Assembly: GCA_947465215.1 (NCBI GenBank)
Contig: CANHZX010000008.1
Span: 1 to 33,390, forward strand
Length of the DNA stretch: 33,390 bases
Direction of reading: 5' to 3'
DNA from: Betaproteobacteria bacterium
GTDB taxonomy: Bacteria; Pseudomonadota; Gammaproteobacteria; Burkholderiales; SG8-41
The position numbers and the translations under genes are program-made. A model generated the notes under the pieces. That model was not told the DNA's origin and searched no databases. It worked only from the letters and a program-made list of their open reading frames with translations. Shown piece by piece: positions 1 to 7,544 of the stretch (positions are counted from its first letter, which is position 1; each line of letters begins with the position of its first letter).

Positions 1-72
1 CGGGCGTTTTCTTTGGTTCACCGGGGGGGGTGTTTTGCCCATGATCGGCATGAGGTCAAAAAATAAATAAAA

Positions 73-93
73 TCATATGGATATGAATCATAT
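73..93. promoter_or_regulatory. Inverted and direct TCATAT repeats before the first Bug gene
   Basis: TCATAT (73-78) and ATATGA (81-86) form a perfect inverted repeat around GG. AATCATAT then occurs twice, at 71-78 and 86-93. The cluster is AT-rich and covers the outermost candidate ATG (77), which suggests an operator-like or promoter-proximal site and a start at 98 or later. This is pattern evidence only. Confidence 0.3.
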
Positions 94-97
94 TCGA

Positions 98-1072
98 ATG
101 AACCGGCGGGTCAGGATGAGTCTGTGCGGCTTACTCTCCTTCGCTGTTCACTTCAGCCACGCAGCAGAACCGGCAAGCTTTCCATCGCAGCCGCTGCGTA
201 TCGTGGTGCCGGCGCCGGCTGAGGGCGGGATCAGCCTGCAGGCGAGGATGCTGGCGCCGTTAATGCGCGAACATCTGGGGCAGCAGGTTCTGGTCGAGCA
301 TCGTGCGGGCGCTGCAGGCGTGATCGGCGCGGCTGCGGTAGCACGTGCACCCGCCGATGGGCACACGCTGTTACTGGCTTCCACGGCATTGGCGGTCAAT
401 GCAGCTTGGCTGCCCGAGCAGATGCCCTTTGACCTGCTCTCGGATTTTGCGCCGGTGAGTTTGCTGTCCACGGCGCCGCTGGTGCTGGCCGTTCACCCGG
501 GTGTACCGGCGAAATCCGTTCCCGAACTGGTGGCACTGGTGAAACGGGGGCGTCCGGCGGTACGGGGCGGCGGTAATGCGGCCGGCAGTCTCAGTCATGT
601 GGCACTATCACTGTTCGCGCACGCTGCGGGTTTGCGGATTGAGAGCGTAATGTTCAACGGCGGCGGTCCGGCGATGCAGTCGCTGGTTCATGGCCAGTTC
701 GATGCCTTGTTCCTTTCGGCGCCTGTTGCGCTTTCGCTGGTGAATGCGCAGCGGCTACGAGTGCTGGCGGTCACTGCGGCCGAACCCTTGCGGCCGCTGG
801 CGGCAACGCCCCTGCTGCAACAGTTTTATCCCGGACTGGTGGTGGAAAATGCCTATGCGCTGCTGGCGCCAGCAGGTACATCCCCGGCAGTGATCACACG
901 CCTTCAAGTCGAAATGCGGCGCGCTCTGGCGGATACCGTTGTGCGGGAACGTTATGCCGTGCTGGGGCTTTCTGCCGTCGGCAGCACCCCTGAGATACTC
1001 GAGCAGGCTTTGCGCCGTGATGTCGAGCGCTACGCCGGCACGATCCGTCAGGGCCTATTGCCGCTGCAGTAG
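98..1072 (+). CDS. Bug-family TTT substrate-binding protein, divergent ligand loop
   Basis: Periplasmic solute-binding protein of the Bug (tripartite tricarboxylate transporter) family. From the ATG at 98 it is 324 residues, the usual family length, with a basic n-region (NRRVR), a hydrophobic core and likely cleavage after SHA or HAA. The mature part keeps the family layout: LRIVVPAPAEGG, LGQQVLVEHR, PADGHTLLLAS and a C-terminal EQALRRDVERY segment. It is odd in two places. The usual GG-x-TD-x-x-AR loop reads GGISLQAR (residues 43-50), so the TD pair is missing, and VENR/VDNR reads VEHR. An in-frame ATG at 77 would add seven residues but sits inside an inverted repeat. ATGs at 98 and 116 are alternatives, and none has a clear ribosome-binding site. 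Ligand unknown. Confidence 0.9.
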   Translation: MNRRVRMSLCGLLSFAVHFSHAAEPASFPSQPLRIVVPAPAEGGISLQARMLAPLMREHLGQQVLVEHRAGAAGVIGAAAVARAPADGHTLLLASTALAVNAAWLPEQMPFDLLSDFAPVSLLSTAPLVLAVHPGVPAKSVPELVALVKRGRPAVRGGGNAAGSLSHVALSLFAHAAGLRIESVMFNGGGPAMQSLVHGQFDALFLSAPVALSLVNAQRLRVLAVTAAEPLRPLAATPLLQQFYPGLVVENAYALLAPAGTSPAVITRLQVEMRRALADTVVRERYAVLGLSAVGSTPEILEQALRRDVERYAGTIRQGLLPLQ

Positions 1073-1168
1073 CGCCTGCCGTGACCACAGCATGTGGAAT
1101 GTGCCGTCAGGCCGCAGGTGCCCTGATAGAATCAAGGCACTTTCCCTTGCAGTGAATCAACCAAACAC

Positions 1169-1795
1169 ATGACAGAAATCGATTCGAGCCAGGTGTCCTG
1201 GCAGGACCAGTACAAGCTGATGGTCGGCAGCGTGACGCCGCGGCCGATTGCGCTGGTCACCACCCTGGGCCCCGACGGCCCCAATGCCGCGCCCTTCAGT
1301 TTTTTCAATGCGGTGGGTTCGGATCCGGCAATGCTGATGTTTTCGGTCGGCGACCGTTCCGGTCAGTCCAAGGATACCGTGCGCAATATCCGTGAGACGC
1401 CGGAATTTGTCGTGCATATCGTCAGCGACGCGATCAAGGAAAAAATGAACATCTGCGCCGTCGATTACCCCTTCGGCGTCAATGAACTGGAGAAGGCGGG
1501 CTTCACCGCTTTGCCCTCACGTAAAGTGAAGCCGCCGCGGATCGCCGAAGCACCGGTGGCGATGGAATGCCGGTTGATGCAGATTGTAGAAATGGGGCGC
1601 AAGCCCTATCACGTGGTGTTCGGCGAAGTCGTGTTTTTTCATTATCACGACGGCATCGTCAATGAGCGTTACCACGTTGATGTCGGTATGGTGAATCCGA
1701 TCGGGCGCCTTGCCGGCAAAGGCGGTTATTGCAGGGTCACCGACCGTTTTGAAATGCCGCGCATGCCGCTGGGCGGCAAGGCTTCTGCCGAATAG
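1169..1795 (+). CDS. Flavin reductase-like, FMN-binding split-barrel protein
   Basis: A 208-residue cytoplasmic protein of the flavin reductase-like (DIM6/NTAB, FMN-binding split barrel) family. Family features seen are SVTPRPIALVTT near residue 25, the flavin-contacting stretch AAPFSFFNAVGSDPAMLMFSVG, KDTVRNIRETPEFVVHIV, an APVAMECRL strand and a VVFGEVVFFH strand before a GMVNPIGRLAGKGGY tail. Members bind FMN and either reduce flavin for a partner monooxygenase or act alone on small substrates. No monooxygenase gene adjoins it, so the partner is unknown. It lies between two Bug genes, 96 bases after one and 69 before the start of the next. The start has only a weak Shine-Dalgarno sequence. 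A TAGAAT hexamer at 1127-1132 could be its -10 element. Confidence 0.88.
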   Translation: MTEIDSSQVSWQDQYKLMVGSVTPRPIALVTTLGPDGPNAAPFSFFNAVGSDPAMLMFSVGDRSGQSKDTVRNIRETPEFVVHIVSDAIKEKMNICAVDYPFGVNELEKAGFTALPSRKVKPPRIAEAPVAMECRLMQIVEMGRKPYHVVFGEVVFFHYHDGIVNERYHVDVGMVNPIGRLAGKGGYCRVTDRFEMPRMPLGGKASAE

Positions 1796-1864
1796 ATAGC
1801 GGCTGTTATTCATTACAATAAAGCTGCATCCATGGAGGACCGCAACGATCCGCAAGGAGCAGCC

Positions 1865-2824
1865 ATGTTTATGCAACGTCTGATTTGTGTCGTTCTGTTG
1901 ATGTTTGCGGCGCTTGTTCAGGCCGCCGATTACCCGCAACGCCCCGTGAGGCTGGTGGTGCCTTATGCCGCCGGTGGTTCCACCGATACCGTGGCCCGCA
2001 TCGTCGGTGCGCGGCTCAGCGAACGGCTGGGCCAGCAGATCGTTGTCGATAACCGCACCGGTGCGGGTACGCTGATCGGCACCGAGATTGTCCAGCATGC
2101 CACTGCCGACGGGTACGTACTGCTGATGGCGACGCCGCCGCTGGCGGTCAACCCGGCGCTGTACGGCAAGGTGTCCTATTCCGTCGAGCGTGATTTTGTT
2201 GCGGTGACCAATATCGCGGGTTCGAGCAATCTGCTGGTAGTGCATCCGTCGGTGGCGGTCAGCAATGTGCGTGAACTCGTGGCCTTGCTGAAAGCGAATT
2301 CCGGTAAATACAGCTACGGCTCCAGCGGTGTCGGCGGTGCGGGTCATCTGGCGATGGCGCTGTTCCTCAGCATGGCCGGTGCCGAGGCGCTACACGTGCC
2401 GTACAAGGGCGGTGCGCCGGCAGTAGCCGACCTTGTTGCCGGACGTCTCAACCTGATGATGGCGAATCTCACTACGGCGCAACCGCATATCCGTGCCGGA
2501 AAACTGCGCGGTCTGGGCGTGGGCAAGGCCAAACGCTCACCGCTGTTTCCGGAAATGCCGACCATCTCCGAGGCAGGCGTTAAAGGTTACGAAGCCAACA
2601 ACTGGAACGGTGTGGTGGCCCCGACCGGCGTGCCGCGCGCTGTGGTTGATCGGCTTTACCGCGATATCACGGCAACACTGAAAGAAACCGCAATCACGGA
2701 TCGCATGCAGGCTGCCGGTCTCGAACCCATCGGCGATTCGCCCGCCGAATTTTCGCAGTATCTGAAGGCCGAGGCGGCGAAGTGGGGCCAACTGGTCAAG
2801 ACCGCCGGCATCAAGGCCGAGTAA
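1865..2824 (+). CDS. Bug-family TTT substrate-binding protein
   Basis: Canonical Bug protein of 319 residues when started at the ATG at 1865, which follows AAGGAG (1854-1859) by five bases. The in-frame ATG at 1832 lacks this spacing and would place charged residues before the signal peptide. The signal peptide is MFMQRLICVVLLMFAALVQA with cleavage before ADYPQRP. The ligand loop GGSTDTVAR (37-45), VVDNRTGAGT, ADGYVLLMA, HVPYKGGAPA and a C-terminal KWGQLVKTAGIK are all present. It ends 27 bases before prpD on the same strand, so the two are probably cotranscribed. The ligand may therefore be a carboxylate handled by PrpD or RidA, but this is inferred from position only. Confidence 0.93.
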   Translation: MFMQRLICVVLLMFAALVQAADYPQRPVRLVVPYAAGGSTDTVARIVGARLSERLGQQIVVDNRTGAGTLIGTEIVQHATADGYVLLMATPPLAVNPALYGKVSYSVERDFVAVTNIAGSSNLLVVHPSVAVSNVRELVALLKANSGKYSYGSSGVGGAGHLAMALFLSMAGAEALHVPYKGGAPAVADLVAGRLNLMMANLTTAQPHIRAGKLRGLGVGKAKRSPLFPEMPTISEAGVKGYEANNWNGVVAPTGVPRAVVDRLYRDITATLKETAITDRMQAAGLEPIGDSPAEFSQYLKAEAAKWGQLVKTAGIKAE

Positions 2825-2851
2825 ATTATATTTTTATCAAGGAGTTATTGA

Positions 2852-4291
2852 ATGGCTGCAGTCACCAACAAGCGTCCGCCTTTCGACAAGGTCATCGTTG
2901 ACCTCGCCAACTACGCGCACGGCTACAAACCGAAGAGCAAACTGGCGTTTGAAACCGCGCGGCTGACGCTGATCGACAGCCTTGCCTGCGCCTTCGAAGC
3001 GCTGGCGTATCCGGACTGCACCAAGCTGCTGGGTCCCGTTGTTCCCGGCACTATTGTACCCAACGGCGCCCGCGTGCCCGGCACCAGTTATGTGCTGGAT
3101 CCGGTGACCGCTGCATTTAATGCCGGTGCGCTGATCCGCTGGCTGGATTTCAACGACGCGTTCTACGGACGCACGGTGATTCATCCGTCGGACAACATTG
3201 GCGCCATCCTGATGACCGCCGACTGGCTGTCACGTACGCGACAGGCCGCAGGCAAGGCGCCGCTGACCATGCGCGACGTGCTGTCGGCCATCATTAAAGC
3301 CTATGAAGTGCAGGGCGGACTCGCACTGGAAAACGGGTTCACGGCCGCTGGTCTGGATCACACCATCCTGGTCAAGATCGCAACCACCGCGGCAGTGTCG
3401 CAGCTAATCGGCTGCACGCGCGACGAAGTGATCAATGCGCTGTCCAATGCCTGGGTCGACGGCCACGCGCTGGCGACCTACCGCCGCAAGCCCAATACCG
3501 GCGCGCGTAAATCCTGGGCCGCAGGCGATGCATCGGCACGCGGCGTGTGGTTGTCGATGATGGCGAAAAAAGGCGAGATGGGTTATCCCTCGGCGCTGAC
3601 TGCGCCGAAGTGGGGTTTTTATGAAGTGTTGTTCGACGGCAAGCCCTTCAAATTCCAGCGACCGCTGGGCAGCTATGTCATCGAAAACACGCTGTTCAAG
3701 ATTCCCTATCCGACGGCTTTCCACGGCCAGACCGGCGTTGAAGCGGCGATCAAGCTGCATCCGCTGGTAAAAGACCGGCTCGATGACATCAAGTACATCG
3801 AAGCGCGCGGCCACAATTCGACCATGGTCATTCTTGACAAGACCGGCCCGCTGGCCAACTTCGCCGACCGAGATCACTGCATGCAGTACATGATGGCCAT
3901 CGGCCTGATCTTCGGCGACATGACCGCCAAACATTACGAAGACGAGATTGCTGCCGACCCGCGGATCGACAAGTTGCGCGAGAAAATCCGCCTGACGGAA
4001 TATGAGCGCTATGAGCGCGAATACCACGATCCCGCCAAGCGCACCAACGCCAATTCGATCCAGGTGTTTTTCAAGGACGGCAGCAAGACGCCGTTGTCGG
4101 AAGTGAACTATCCGCTTGGCCACCGCAAGCGCCGCCAGGAAGGCATCCCGGCAGTGATGAAAAAGTTCAATGAAAACACCGCGATGGTATTTGCGGCGAA
4201 GCAGAAGAATGCGATTATTGCAGCCTGTACTGACGCGAAAAAACTCGAAGCGATGGCTGTCCACGAGTTTGTCGATCTGCTGGTGCGCTGA
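2852..4291 (+). CDS. prpD: 2-methylcitrate dehydratase (PrpD subfamily)
   Basis: A 479-residue MmgE/PrpD-family lyase. Against remembered E. coli PrpD (about 483 residues) it matches closely along the length: PGTIVPNGARVPGTSY, AGALIRWLDFND, HPSDNIGAIL, LDHTILVKIA, RKSWAAGDASARGV, MGYPSALTAPKWGFYEV, ADRDHCMQYMMAIGLIFG, YHDPAKRTNAN and GHRKRRQEGIP. The family dehydrates 2-methylcitrate in the methylcitrate cycle of propionate catabolism. However, no prpB or prpC is present, and the loop before HPSDN (FYGRTVI) differs from the E. coli version, so the substrate could be another citrate-like hydroxy acid. The start follows AAGGAG with good spacing. Its stop overlaps the next start in a TGATG junction, indicating coupling with the RidA-like gene. 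Confidence 0.92.
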   Translation: MAAVTNKRPPFDKVIVDLANYAHGYKPKSKLAFETARLTLIDSLACAFEALAYPDCTKLLGPVVPGTIVPNGARVPGTSYVLDPVTAAFNAGALIRWLDFNDAFYGRTVIHPSDNIGAILMTADWLSRTRQAAGKAPLTMRDVLSAIIKAYEVQGGLALENGFTAAGLDHTILVKIATTAAVSQLIGCTRDEVINALSNAWVDGHALATYRRKPNTGARKSWAAGDASARGVWLSMMAKKGEMGYPSALTAPKWGFYEVLFDGKPFKFQRPLGSYVIENTLFKIPYPTAFHGQTGVEAAIKLHPLVKDRLDDIKYIEARGHNSTMVILDKTGPLANFADRDHCMQYMMAIGLIFGDMTAKHYEDEIAADPRIDKLREKIRLTEYERYEREYHDPAKRTNANSIQVFFKDGSKTPLSEVNYPLGHRKRRQEGIPAVMKKFNENTAMVFAAKQKNAIIAACTDAKKLEAMAVHEFVDLLVR

Positions 4292-4764
4292 TGGGGGTGA
4301 TTGAGGCGAAACTGGCGGCGATGGGCCACAGCCTGCCGCAGCCGCGCAAGTTTCCGAATCCCAACCGCTGCGGCTGCGTGCGTGTCGGCAATATCCTGTT
4401 TGTGTCGGGCCACGGTCCGCACCACCCGGGCATGCAGATCCGCGAGCACGGTAAGCTGGGTCAGGACATGACGGTGGAAGAGGGTTACAAAGCGGCGCAG
4501 GCGTCAGCATTGGCCATTCTGGCGACGGTCAAGGCCGAAGCCGGCGACCTTGACCGGGTCAAGCGCGTGATCCGGCTGTTCGGCATGGTTAACAGCACAC
4601 CGGATTTTCCGGATCACCCGAAGGTGATCGACGGAGCGTCGGACCTGTTCTACGAACTGTTCGGCCCTGAGGGCGGTTGCCATGCACGATCGGCGGTCGG
4701 CATGGCCGGCCTGCCGCGCGGGCAGGCGGTTGAAATCAACGGTGAGTTCGAGCTGCGGGACTAG
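4291..4764 (+). CDS. RidA family (YjgF/YER057c/UK114) protein
   Basis: A 157-residue RidA-family protein. Features seen are the N-terminal strand LFVSGHGP, a central helix (GYKAAQASALAILATVKAEAGDLDRVKRVIRLFGMVN) and the C-terminal motif CHARSAVGMAGLPRGQAVEINGEFE. This keeps the conserved Arg that binds the substrate carboxylate in RidA deaminases. Family members hydrolyse reactive enamines and imines, or act as specific deaminases in catabolic operons. The protein is longer at the N-terminus than the roughly 128-residue archetype, as in the non-RidA Rid subgroups. The one-base overlap with prpD (TGATG) implies translational coupling. A methylcitrate-type dehydratase paired with an imine deaminase is not a standard pathway arrangement. 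Confidence 0.9.
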   Translation: MGVIEAKLAAMGHSLPQPRKFPNPNRCGCVRVGNILFVSGHGPHHPGMQIREHGKLGQDMTVEEGYKAAQASALAILATVKAEAGDLDRVKRVIRLFGMVNSTPDFPDHPKVIDGASDLFYELFGPEGGCHARSAVGMAGLPRGQAVEINGEFELRD

Positions 4765-4769
4765 TCCCG
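4756..4769. repeat. Perfect palindrome over a stop codon at a convergent junction
   Basis: CGGGACTAGTCCCG is a perfect 14-base palindrome. It contains the TAG stop of the RidA-like gene (4762-4764) and lies 20 bases before the stop of the convergent SMP-30 gene. It has no T-run on either side, so it is not a typical intrinsic terminator. Confidence 0.35.
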
Positions 4770-4788
4770 GGATCAGCGCTTCGCAGGA

Positions 4789-5709
4789 TCAGGCCTGCGA
4801 ATACATTTTCCTTCCCGGTGTCGGCAGCTCGGCGCTGAGAATGGCACCGCCTTCGGAATCGACGATGTACAGCGTGTGCGGGTCCAGCACGCCGTAAGCG
4901 CAATTGGTTACGACGTCGCTACCCGGTGAATCGATGCGGTACAGCGGTTCGCCGCGGTGATTGAATATCCACACCGCACCCATGTCCGGGTGCGCCACTG
5001 CCAGTCCGTCATCGGCATCAATCGCCATGCCATCGGGGCCGCGTCCGCCGGTCATCTGGATGAACACGCCCATCCGCGATACCGTACCGTCCGGCAGCAG
5101 CGGCAGCCGCCATACCGCATTGGCGCGGGTCACCGCGACAAACAGCGTGTTCTCGGCCTTGTTCAGCACGAGACCGTTGGGGCTGGGGATGTTGTCGGCG
5201 ATGCGTTCGAGTTTTCCGTTATTGCGCAACCGGTAGACTGCACCCGTCGGATTCTGTAGGCCGCTCTGGCCCTGATCGGTGAAGTAGAGATCGCCATTGT
5301 TGGCAAAGACCAGATCATTGAGGCCCTTGAAGGTTTCAAGGTTGTAACGGTTGATCAGGGTTTCGATGCGGCCGCGTTTGGCGTCGAGCAGCATCAGGCC
5401 GCGTTTGTGGTCGGTGACAAAAATGCGGCCGTCCTTGTGAATCTTCAGACCATTGGGTTCGCCGTCGTATTCAATGACGAGATCCCATTTGCCGTTCGGC
5501 GTGATGCGGAAAATGCGGCCGAAGGGAATGTCGGTGACATAGAGATTGCCCTTGCGGTCAAACGACGGCCCCTCGAGGAAGCAGCCACCGTGTGGTGCGG
5601 GCCGGCCTGCGGCGAGGCGTTCAGCAGACACTTTGGTGCGGCGGAATTTTTTCGGCAGTTCGGCGAAAACATCGGCAGTGAAACGCTCGGGCGGTGCGAA
5701 GAAGCTCAT
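4789..5709 (-). CDS. SMP-30/gluconolactonase/LRE-family lactonase
   Basis: A 306-residue six-bladed beta-propeller protein of the SMP-30/gluconolactonase family, whose members hydrolyse sugar and other lactones with a divalent metal. Candidate metal ligands are visible: Glu46 in LEGPSF, Asn131 in KGLNDL, Asn178 in SPNGL and Asp226 in GPDGMA. DGEPNG and TDQGQSG blades are also conserved. There is no signal peptide, so it is probably cytoplasmic. It is antiparallel to its neighbours, convergent with the RidA-like gene (24 bases apart) and divergent from the acyl-CoA ligase (80 bases). A second SMP-30 protein at 12982-13902 has the same length and the same ligand positions, so the two are paralogues. 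Substrate unknown. Confidence 0.92.
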   Translation of the reverse strand: MSFFAPPERFTADVFAELPKKFRRTKVSAERLAAGRPAPHGGCFLEGPSFDRKGNLYVTDIPFGRIFRITPNGKWDLVIEYDGEPNGLKIHKDGRIFVTDHKRGLMLLDAKRGRIETLINRYNLETFKGLNDLVFANNGDLYFTDQGQSGLQNPTGAVYRLRNNGKLERIADNIPSPNGLVLNKAENTLFVAVTRANAVWRLPLLPDGTVSRMGVFIQMTGGRGPDGMAIDADDGLAVAHPDMGAVWIFNHRGEPLYRIDSPGSDVVTNCAYGVLDPHTLYIVDSEGGAILSAELPTPGRKMYSQA

Positions 5710-5789
5710 GATTTCTCTATATGGACTGGTGATCGGATGGTGCGGGAATTGTATGCCAGAATCCGGCGCAAGCCATCGACTGTAACGCC

Positions 5790-7391
5790 ATGAAAAAACC
5801 GCTCGAAGTCCTCAAACTCTACGCCGACCATGACTACACGCTGAGCGGCACACTTGCCAGCCGCGCCGCGCTGGATCCGAACCGCCCGTTCATGTTTTAT
5901 CGAGATCGCGCCTGGACATGGGGTGAGTTTGCACAAAAAGTAGATGCCGCCGCCCGCGTGCTCGCCGCCCGTGGTGTTAGCAAGGGCGATCGCATGGGCG
6001 TGATGGCGCGTAATTGCGACGGTCATGTTGTGCTGCTGTTTGCACTGTCACGACTCGGCGCGATCATGGTCCCGGTTAATCCCGAATTCGGTGTCGAAGA
6101 AGCGAAGTATGTTTTGCATCACGCCGAAGTCAGTGCCGTTGCGGCGACGCAGGACACGCTGGACATCGCACGCCAGGCCGCTGCCGGATTGAAGGCGCCG
6201 GCGTGGTTCGTGACGCTGGATACCGCTGCAACAGGTGCGCCGTTGCTCGATGATCTGATCAAAACGGCACCGCAGTTCGTCCTGCACGGCGACGTGAAGG
6301 GTGATGCCACCTGTCTGATCGTTTACACCTCTGGCACCACGGGCTTCCCCAAGGGGGCGATGCACAGCCAGAAAAGTTTTGTCACCGGCGGTGAGGCTTT
6401 TGTCCAGCGTGTCTACCTGCAGGACGATGACCGCGTGATGGTGGTGCTGCCGCTGTTCCACATCAACGCGATGTTCTACTCGGTGGCCGGTACGCTGGCC
6501 GCGGGCGCAAGCATGGTGATCATCCCGAAATTTTCTGCTTCGACGTTCTGGCAGACCGCCGTTGACGTTGGTGCGACCGAGGTCAATATCATCGAGGCCA
6601 TCGGCAGCATCCTGCGCGCGCGGCCGCGCAGCGAATTCCGGCCAGATCACAAAATCACCAAGGTCTATGGTGTGCGCGCCAGCATGAACGAAACTTTCAA
6701 AAACGAGTTCAACATCCCGCACCGTATCGGCGGCTACGGCATGACCGAGATCCCCGGCGTGACCTGTAATCCCTTTGAAGGTCTGCAGAAACTCGGCAGT
6801 ATGGGCCCGATCGGCCGCCATCCCGATCCGGCAAGACCGTGGGCGCTGTGCCGCGTGGTTGATGATGAAGGTGTGGATGTCGCTGATGGCGTACCGGGTG
6901 AACTGTGGGTCAAGACGCCGATCATCATGCAGGGCTATTTTCGCGATCCCGAGCAGACGGCCAACACCTTCCATGAAGGCTGGTTCAAGACCGGCGATCT
7001 GGTCAAACGCGATAGCGACGGTTATTTCTATTTCATTTCGCGCAAGCGCGACATCATCCGCCGGCGCGGCGAGAACATTGCAGCAGCGGAACTGGATCGG
7101 GTGGTTGGCGAACATCCTGCCATCGCCGAGGCCGGCACCATTGCGGTGCCCTCGGAGCTGGGGGAAGACGAAATTTTTGTGGTCTGCGCCGTCAAACCGG
7201 GCGCCAGCGTGAGTGCGCAGGAGATCGCCGACTGGTGCAGGACGCGTCTGGCGCCGCAGAAAGTACCGCGTTTTGTTGCCTTTGTCGATGAATTGCCGCA
7301 TACGCCGACACACAAAATTGCCAAAGCGGCCTTGCGAGGGGATGCCGTCTTGCGGGCGCGGGCGGTGGATCTGGCTCCACTGAACAAATGA
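5790..7391 (+). CDS. AMP-dependent acyl-CoA synthetase/ligase
   Basis: A 533-residue ANL-superfamily enzyme expected to activate a carboxylic acid to its acyl-CoA via an acyl-AMP. The P-loop-like motif YTSGTTGFPKG is at residues 179-189. It is followed by an LPLFHINAMFYS segment, the GYGMTE adenine/activation motif, GWFKTGDLVKRDSDGYFYFISRKRD (including the hinge Asp and Arg) and the C-terminal catalytic Lys in THKIAKAALR. General layout is like crotonobetaine/carnitine-CoA ligases and other medium-specificity ligases, but acid specificity cannot be read from it. Divergent from the SMP-30 gene. The start ATG at 5790 has no strong Shine-Dalgarno sequence. It could activate the product of the neighbouring dehydratase or lactonase steps. 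Confidence 0.93.
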   Translation: MKKPLEVLKLYADHDYTLSGTLASRAALDPNRPFMFYRDRAWTWGEFAQKVDAAARVLAARGVSKGDRMGVMARNCDGHVVLLFALSRLGAIMVPVNPEFGVEEAKYVLHHAEVSAVAATQDTLDIARQAAAGLKAPAWFVTLDTAATGAPLLDDLIKTAPQFVLHGDVKGDATCLIVYTSGTTGFPKGAMHSQKSFVTGGEAFVQRVYLQDDDRVMVVLPLFHINAMFYSVAGTLAAGASMVIIPKFSASTFWQTAVDVGATEVNIIEAIGSILRARPRSEFRPDHKITKVYGVRASMNETFKNEFNIPHRIGGYGMTEIPGVTCNPFEGLQKLGSMGPIGRHPDPARPWALCRVVDDEGVDVADGVPGELWVKTPIIMQGYFRDPEQTANTFHEGWFKTGDLVKRDSDGYFYFISRKRDIIRRRGENIAAAELDRVVGEHPAIAEAGTIAVPSELGEDEIFVVCAVKPGASVSAQEIADWCRTRLAPQKVPRFVAFVDELPHTPTHKIAKAALRGDAVLRARAVDLAPLNK

Positions 7392-7401
7392 CTTTTCACA
7401 G

Positions 7402-7431
7402 AGGGGCGCGGCTTGTAAGCCTACCGCCCCT
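7402..7431. other. Imperfect stem-loop after the acyl-CoA ligase gene
   Basis: AGGGGCG pairs with CGCCCCT and, inside it, GGCTT pairs with AAGCC, with a small asymmetric internal loop and a GTA loop. No T-run follows on the + strand, so it could be a processing, pausing or Rho-associated structure rather than an intrinsic terminator. Confidence 0.3.
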
Positions 7432-7544
7432 TGGCTAGACTCGGAGCCTCTGGCGCTACTGCGCTGAAGCGCTGCACATCAGCCGATACAACAATATTTT
7501 CAGATCGCCCGTCATTTCGACAGGCCGGTCCCGGGGAGAACAAC

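Noticed and set aside
23-30. Run of eight G's as a phase-variable tract
   Set aside because: No gene or promoter spacing can be tied to it within the window, and length variation cannot be seen from one sequence.
3404-4510. 368-codon minus-strand open frame opposite prpD and the RidA-like gene
   Set aside because: Both + strand genes carry strong family motifs; the antisense product shows none and spans their coupled junction.
6048-7313. 421-codon open frame on the minus strand opposite the acyl-CoA ligase gene
   Set aside because: It is fully antisense to a clear ANL enzyme, and its translation has no family motif and many His, Arg and Gln runs typical of shadow frames in GC-rich genes.
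7462-7475. 14-base sequence CGCTGAAGCGCTGC shared with 33333-33346
   Set aside because: Too short and too GC-rich to claim a repeat family from two copies; it may be chance.
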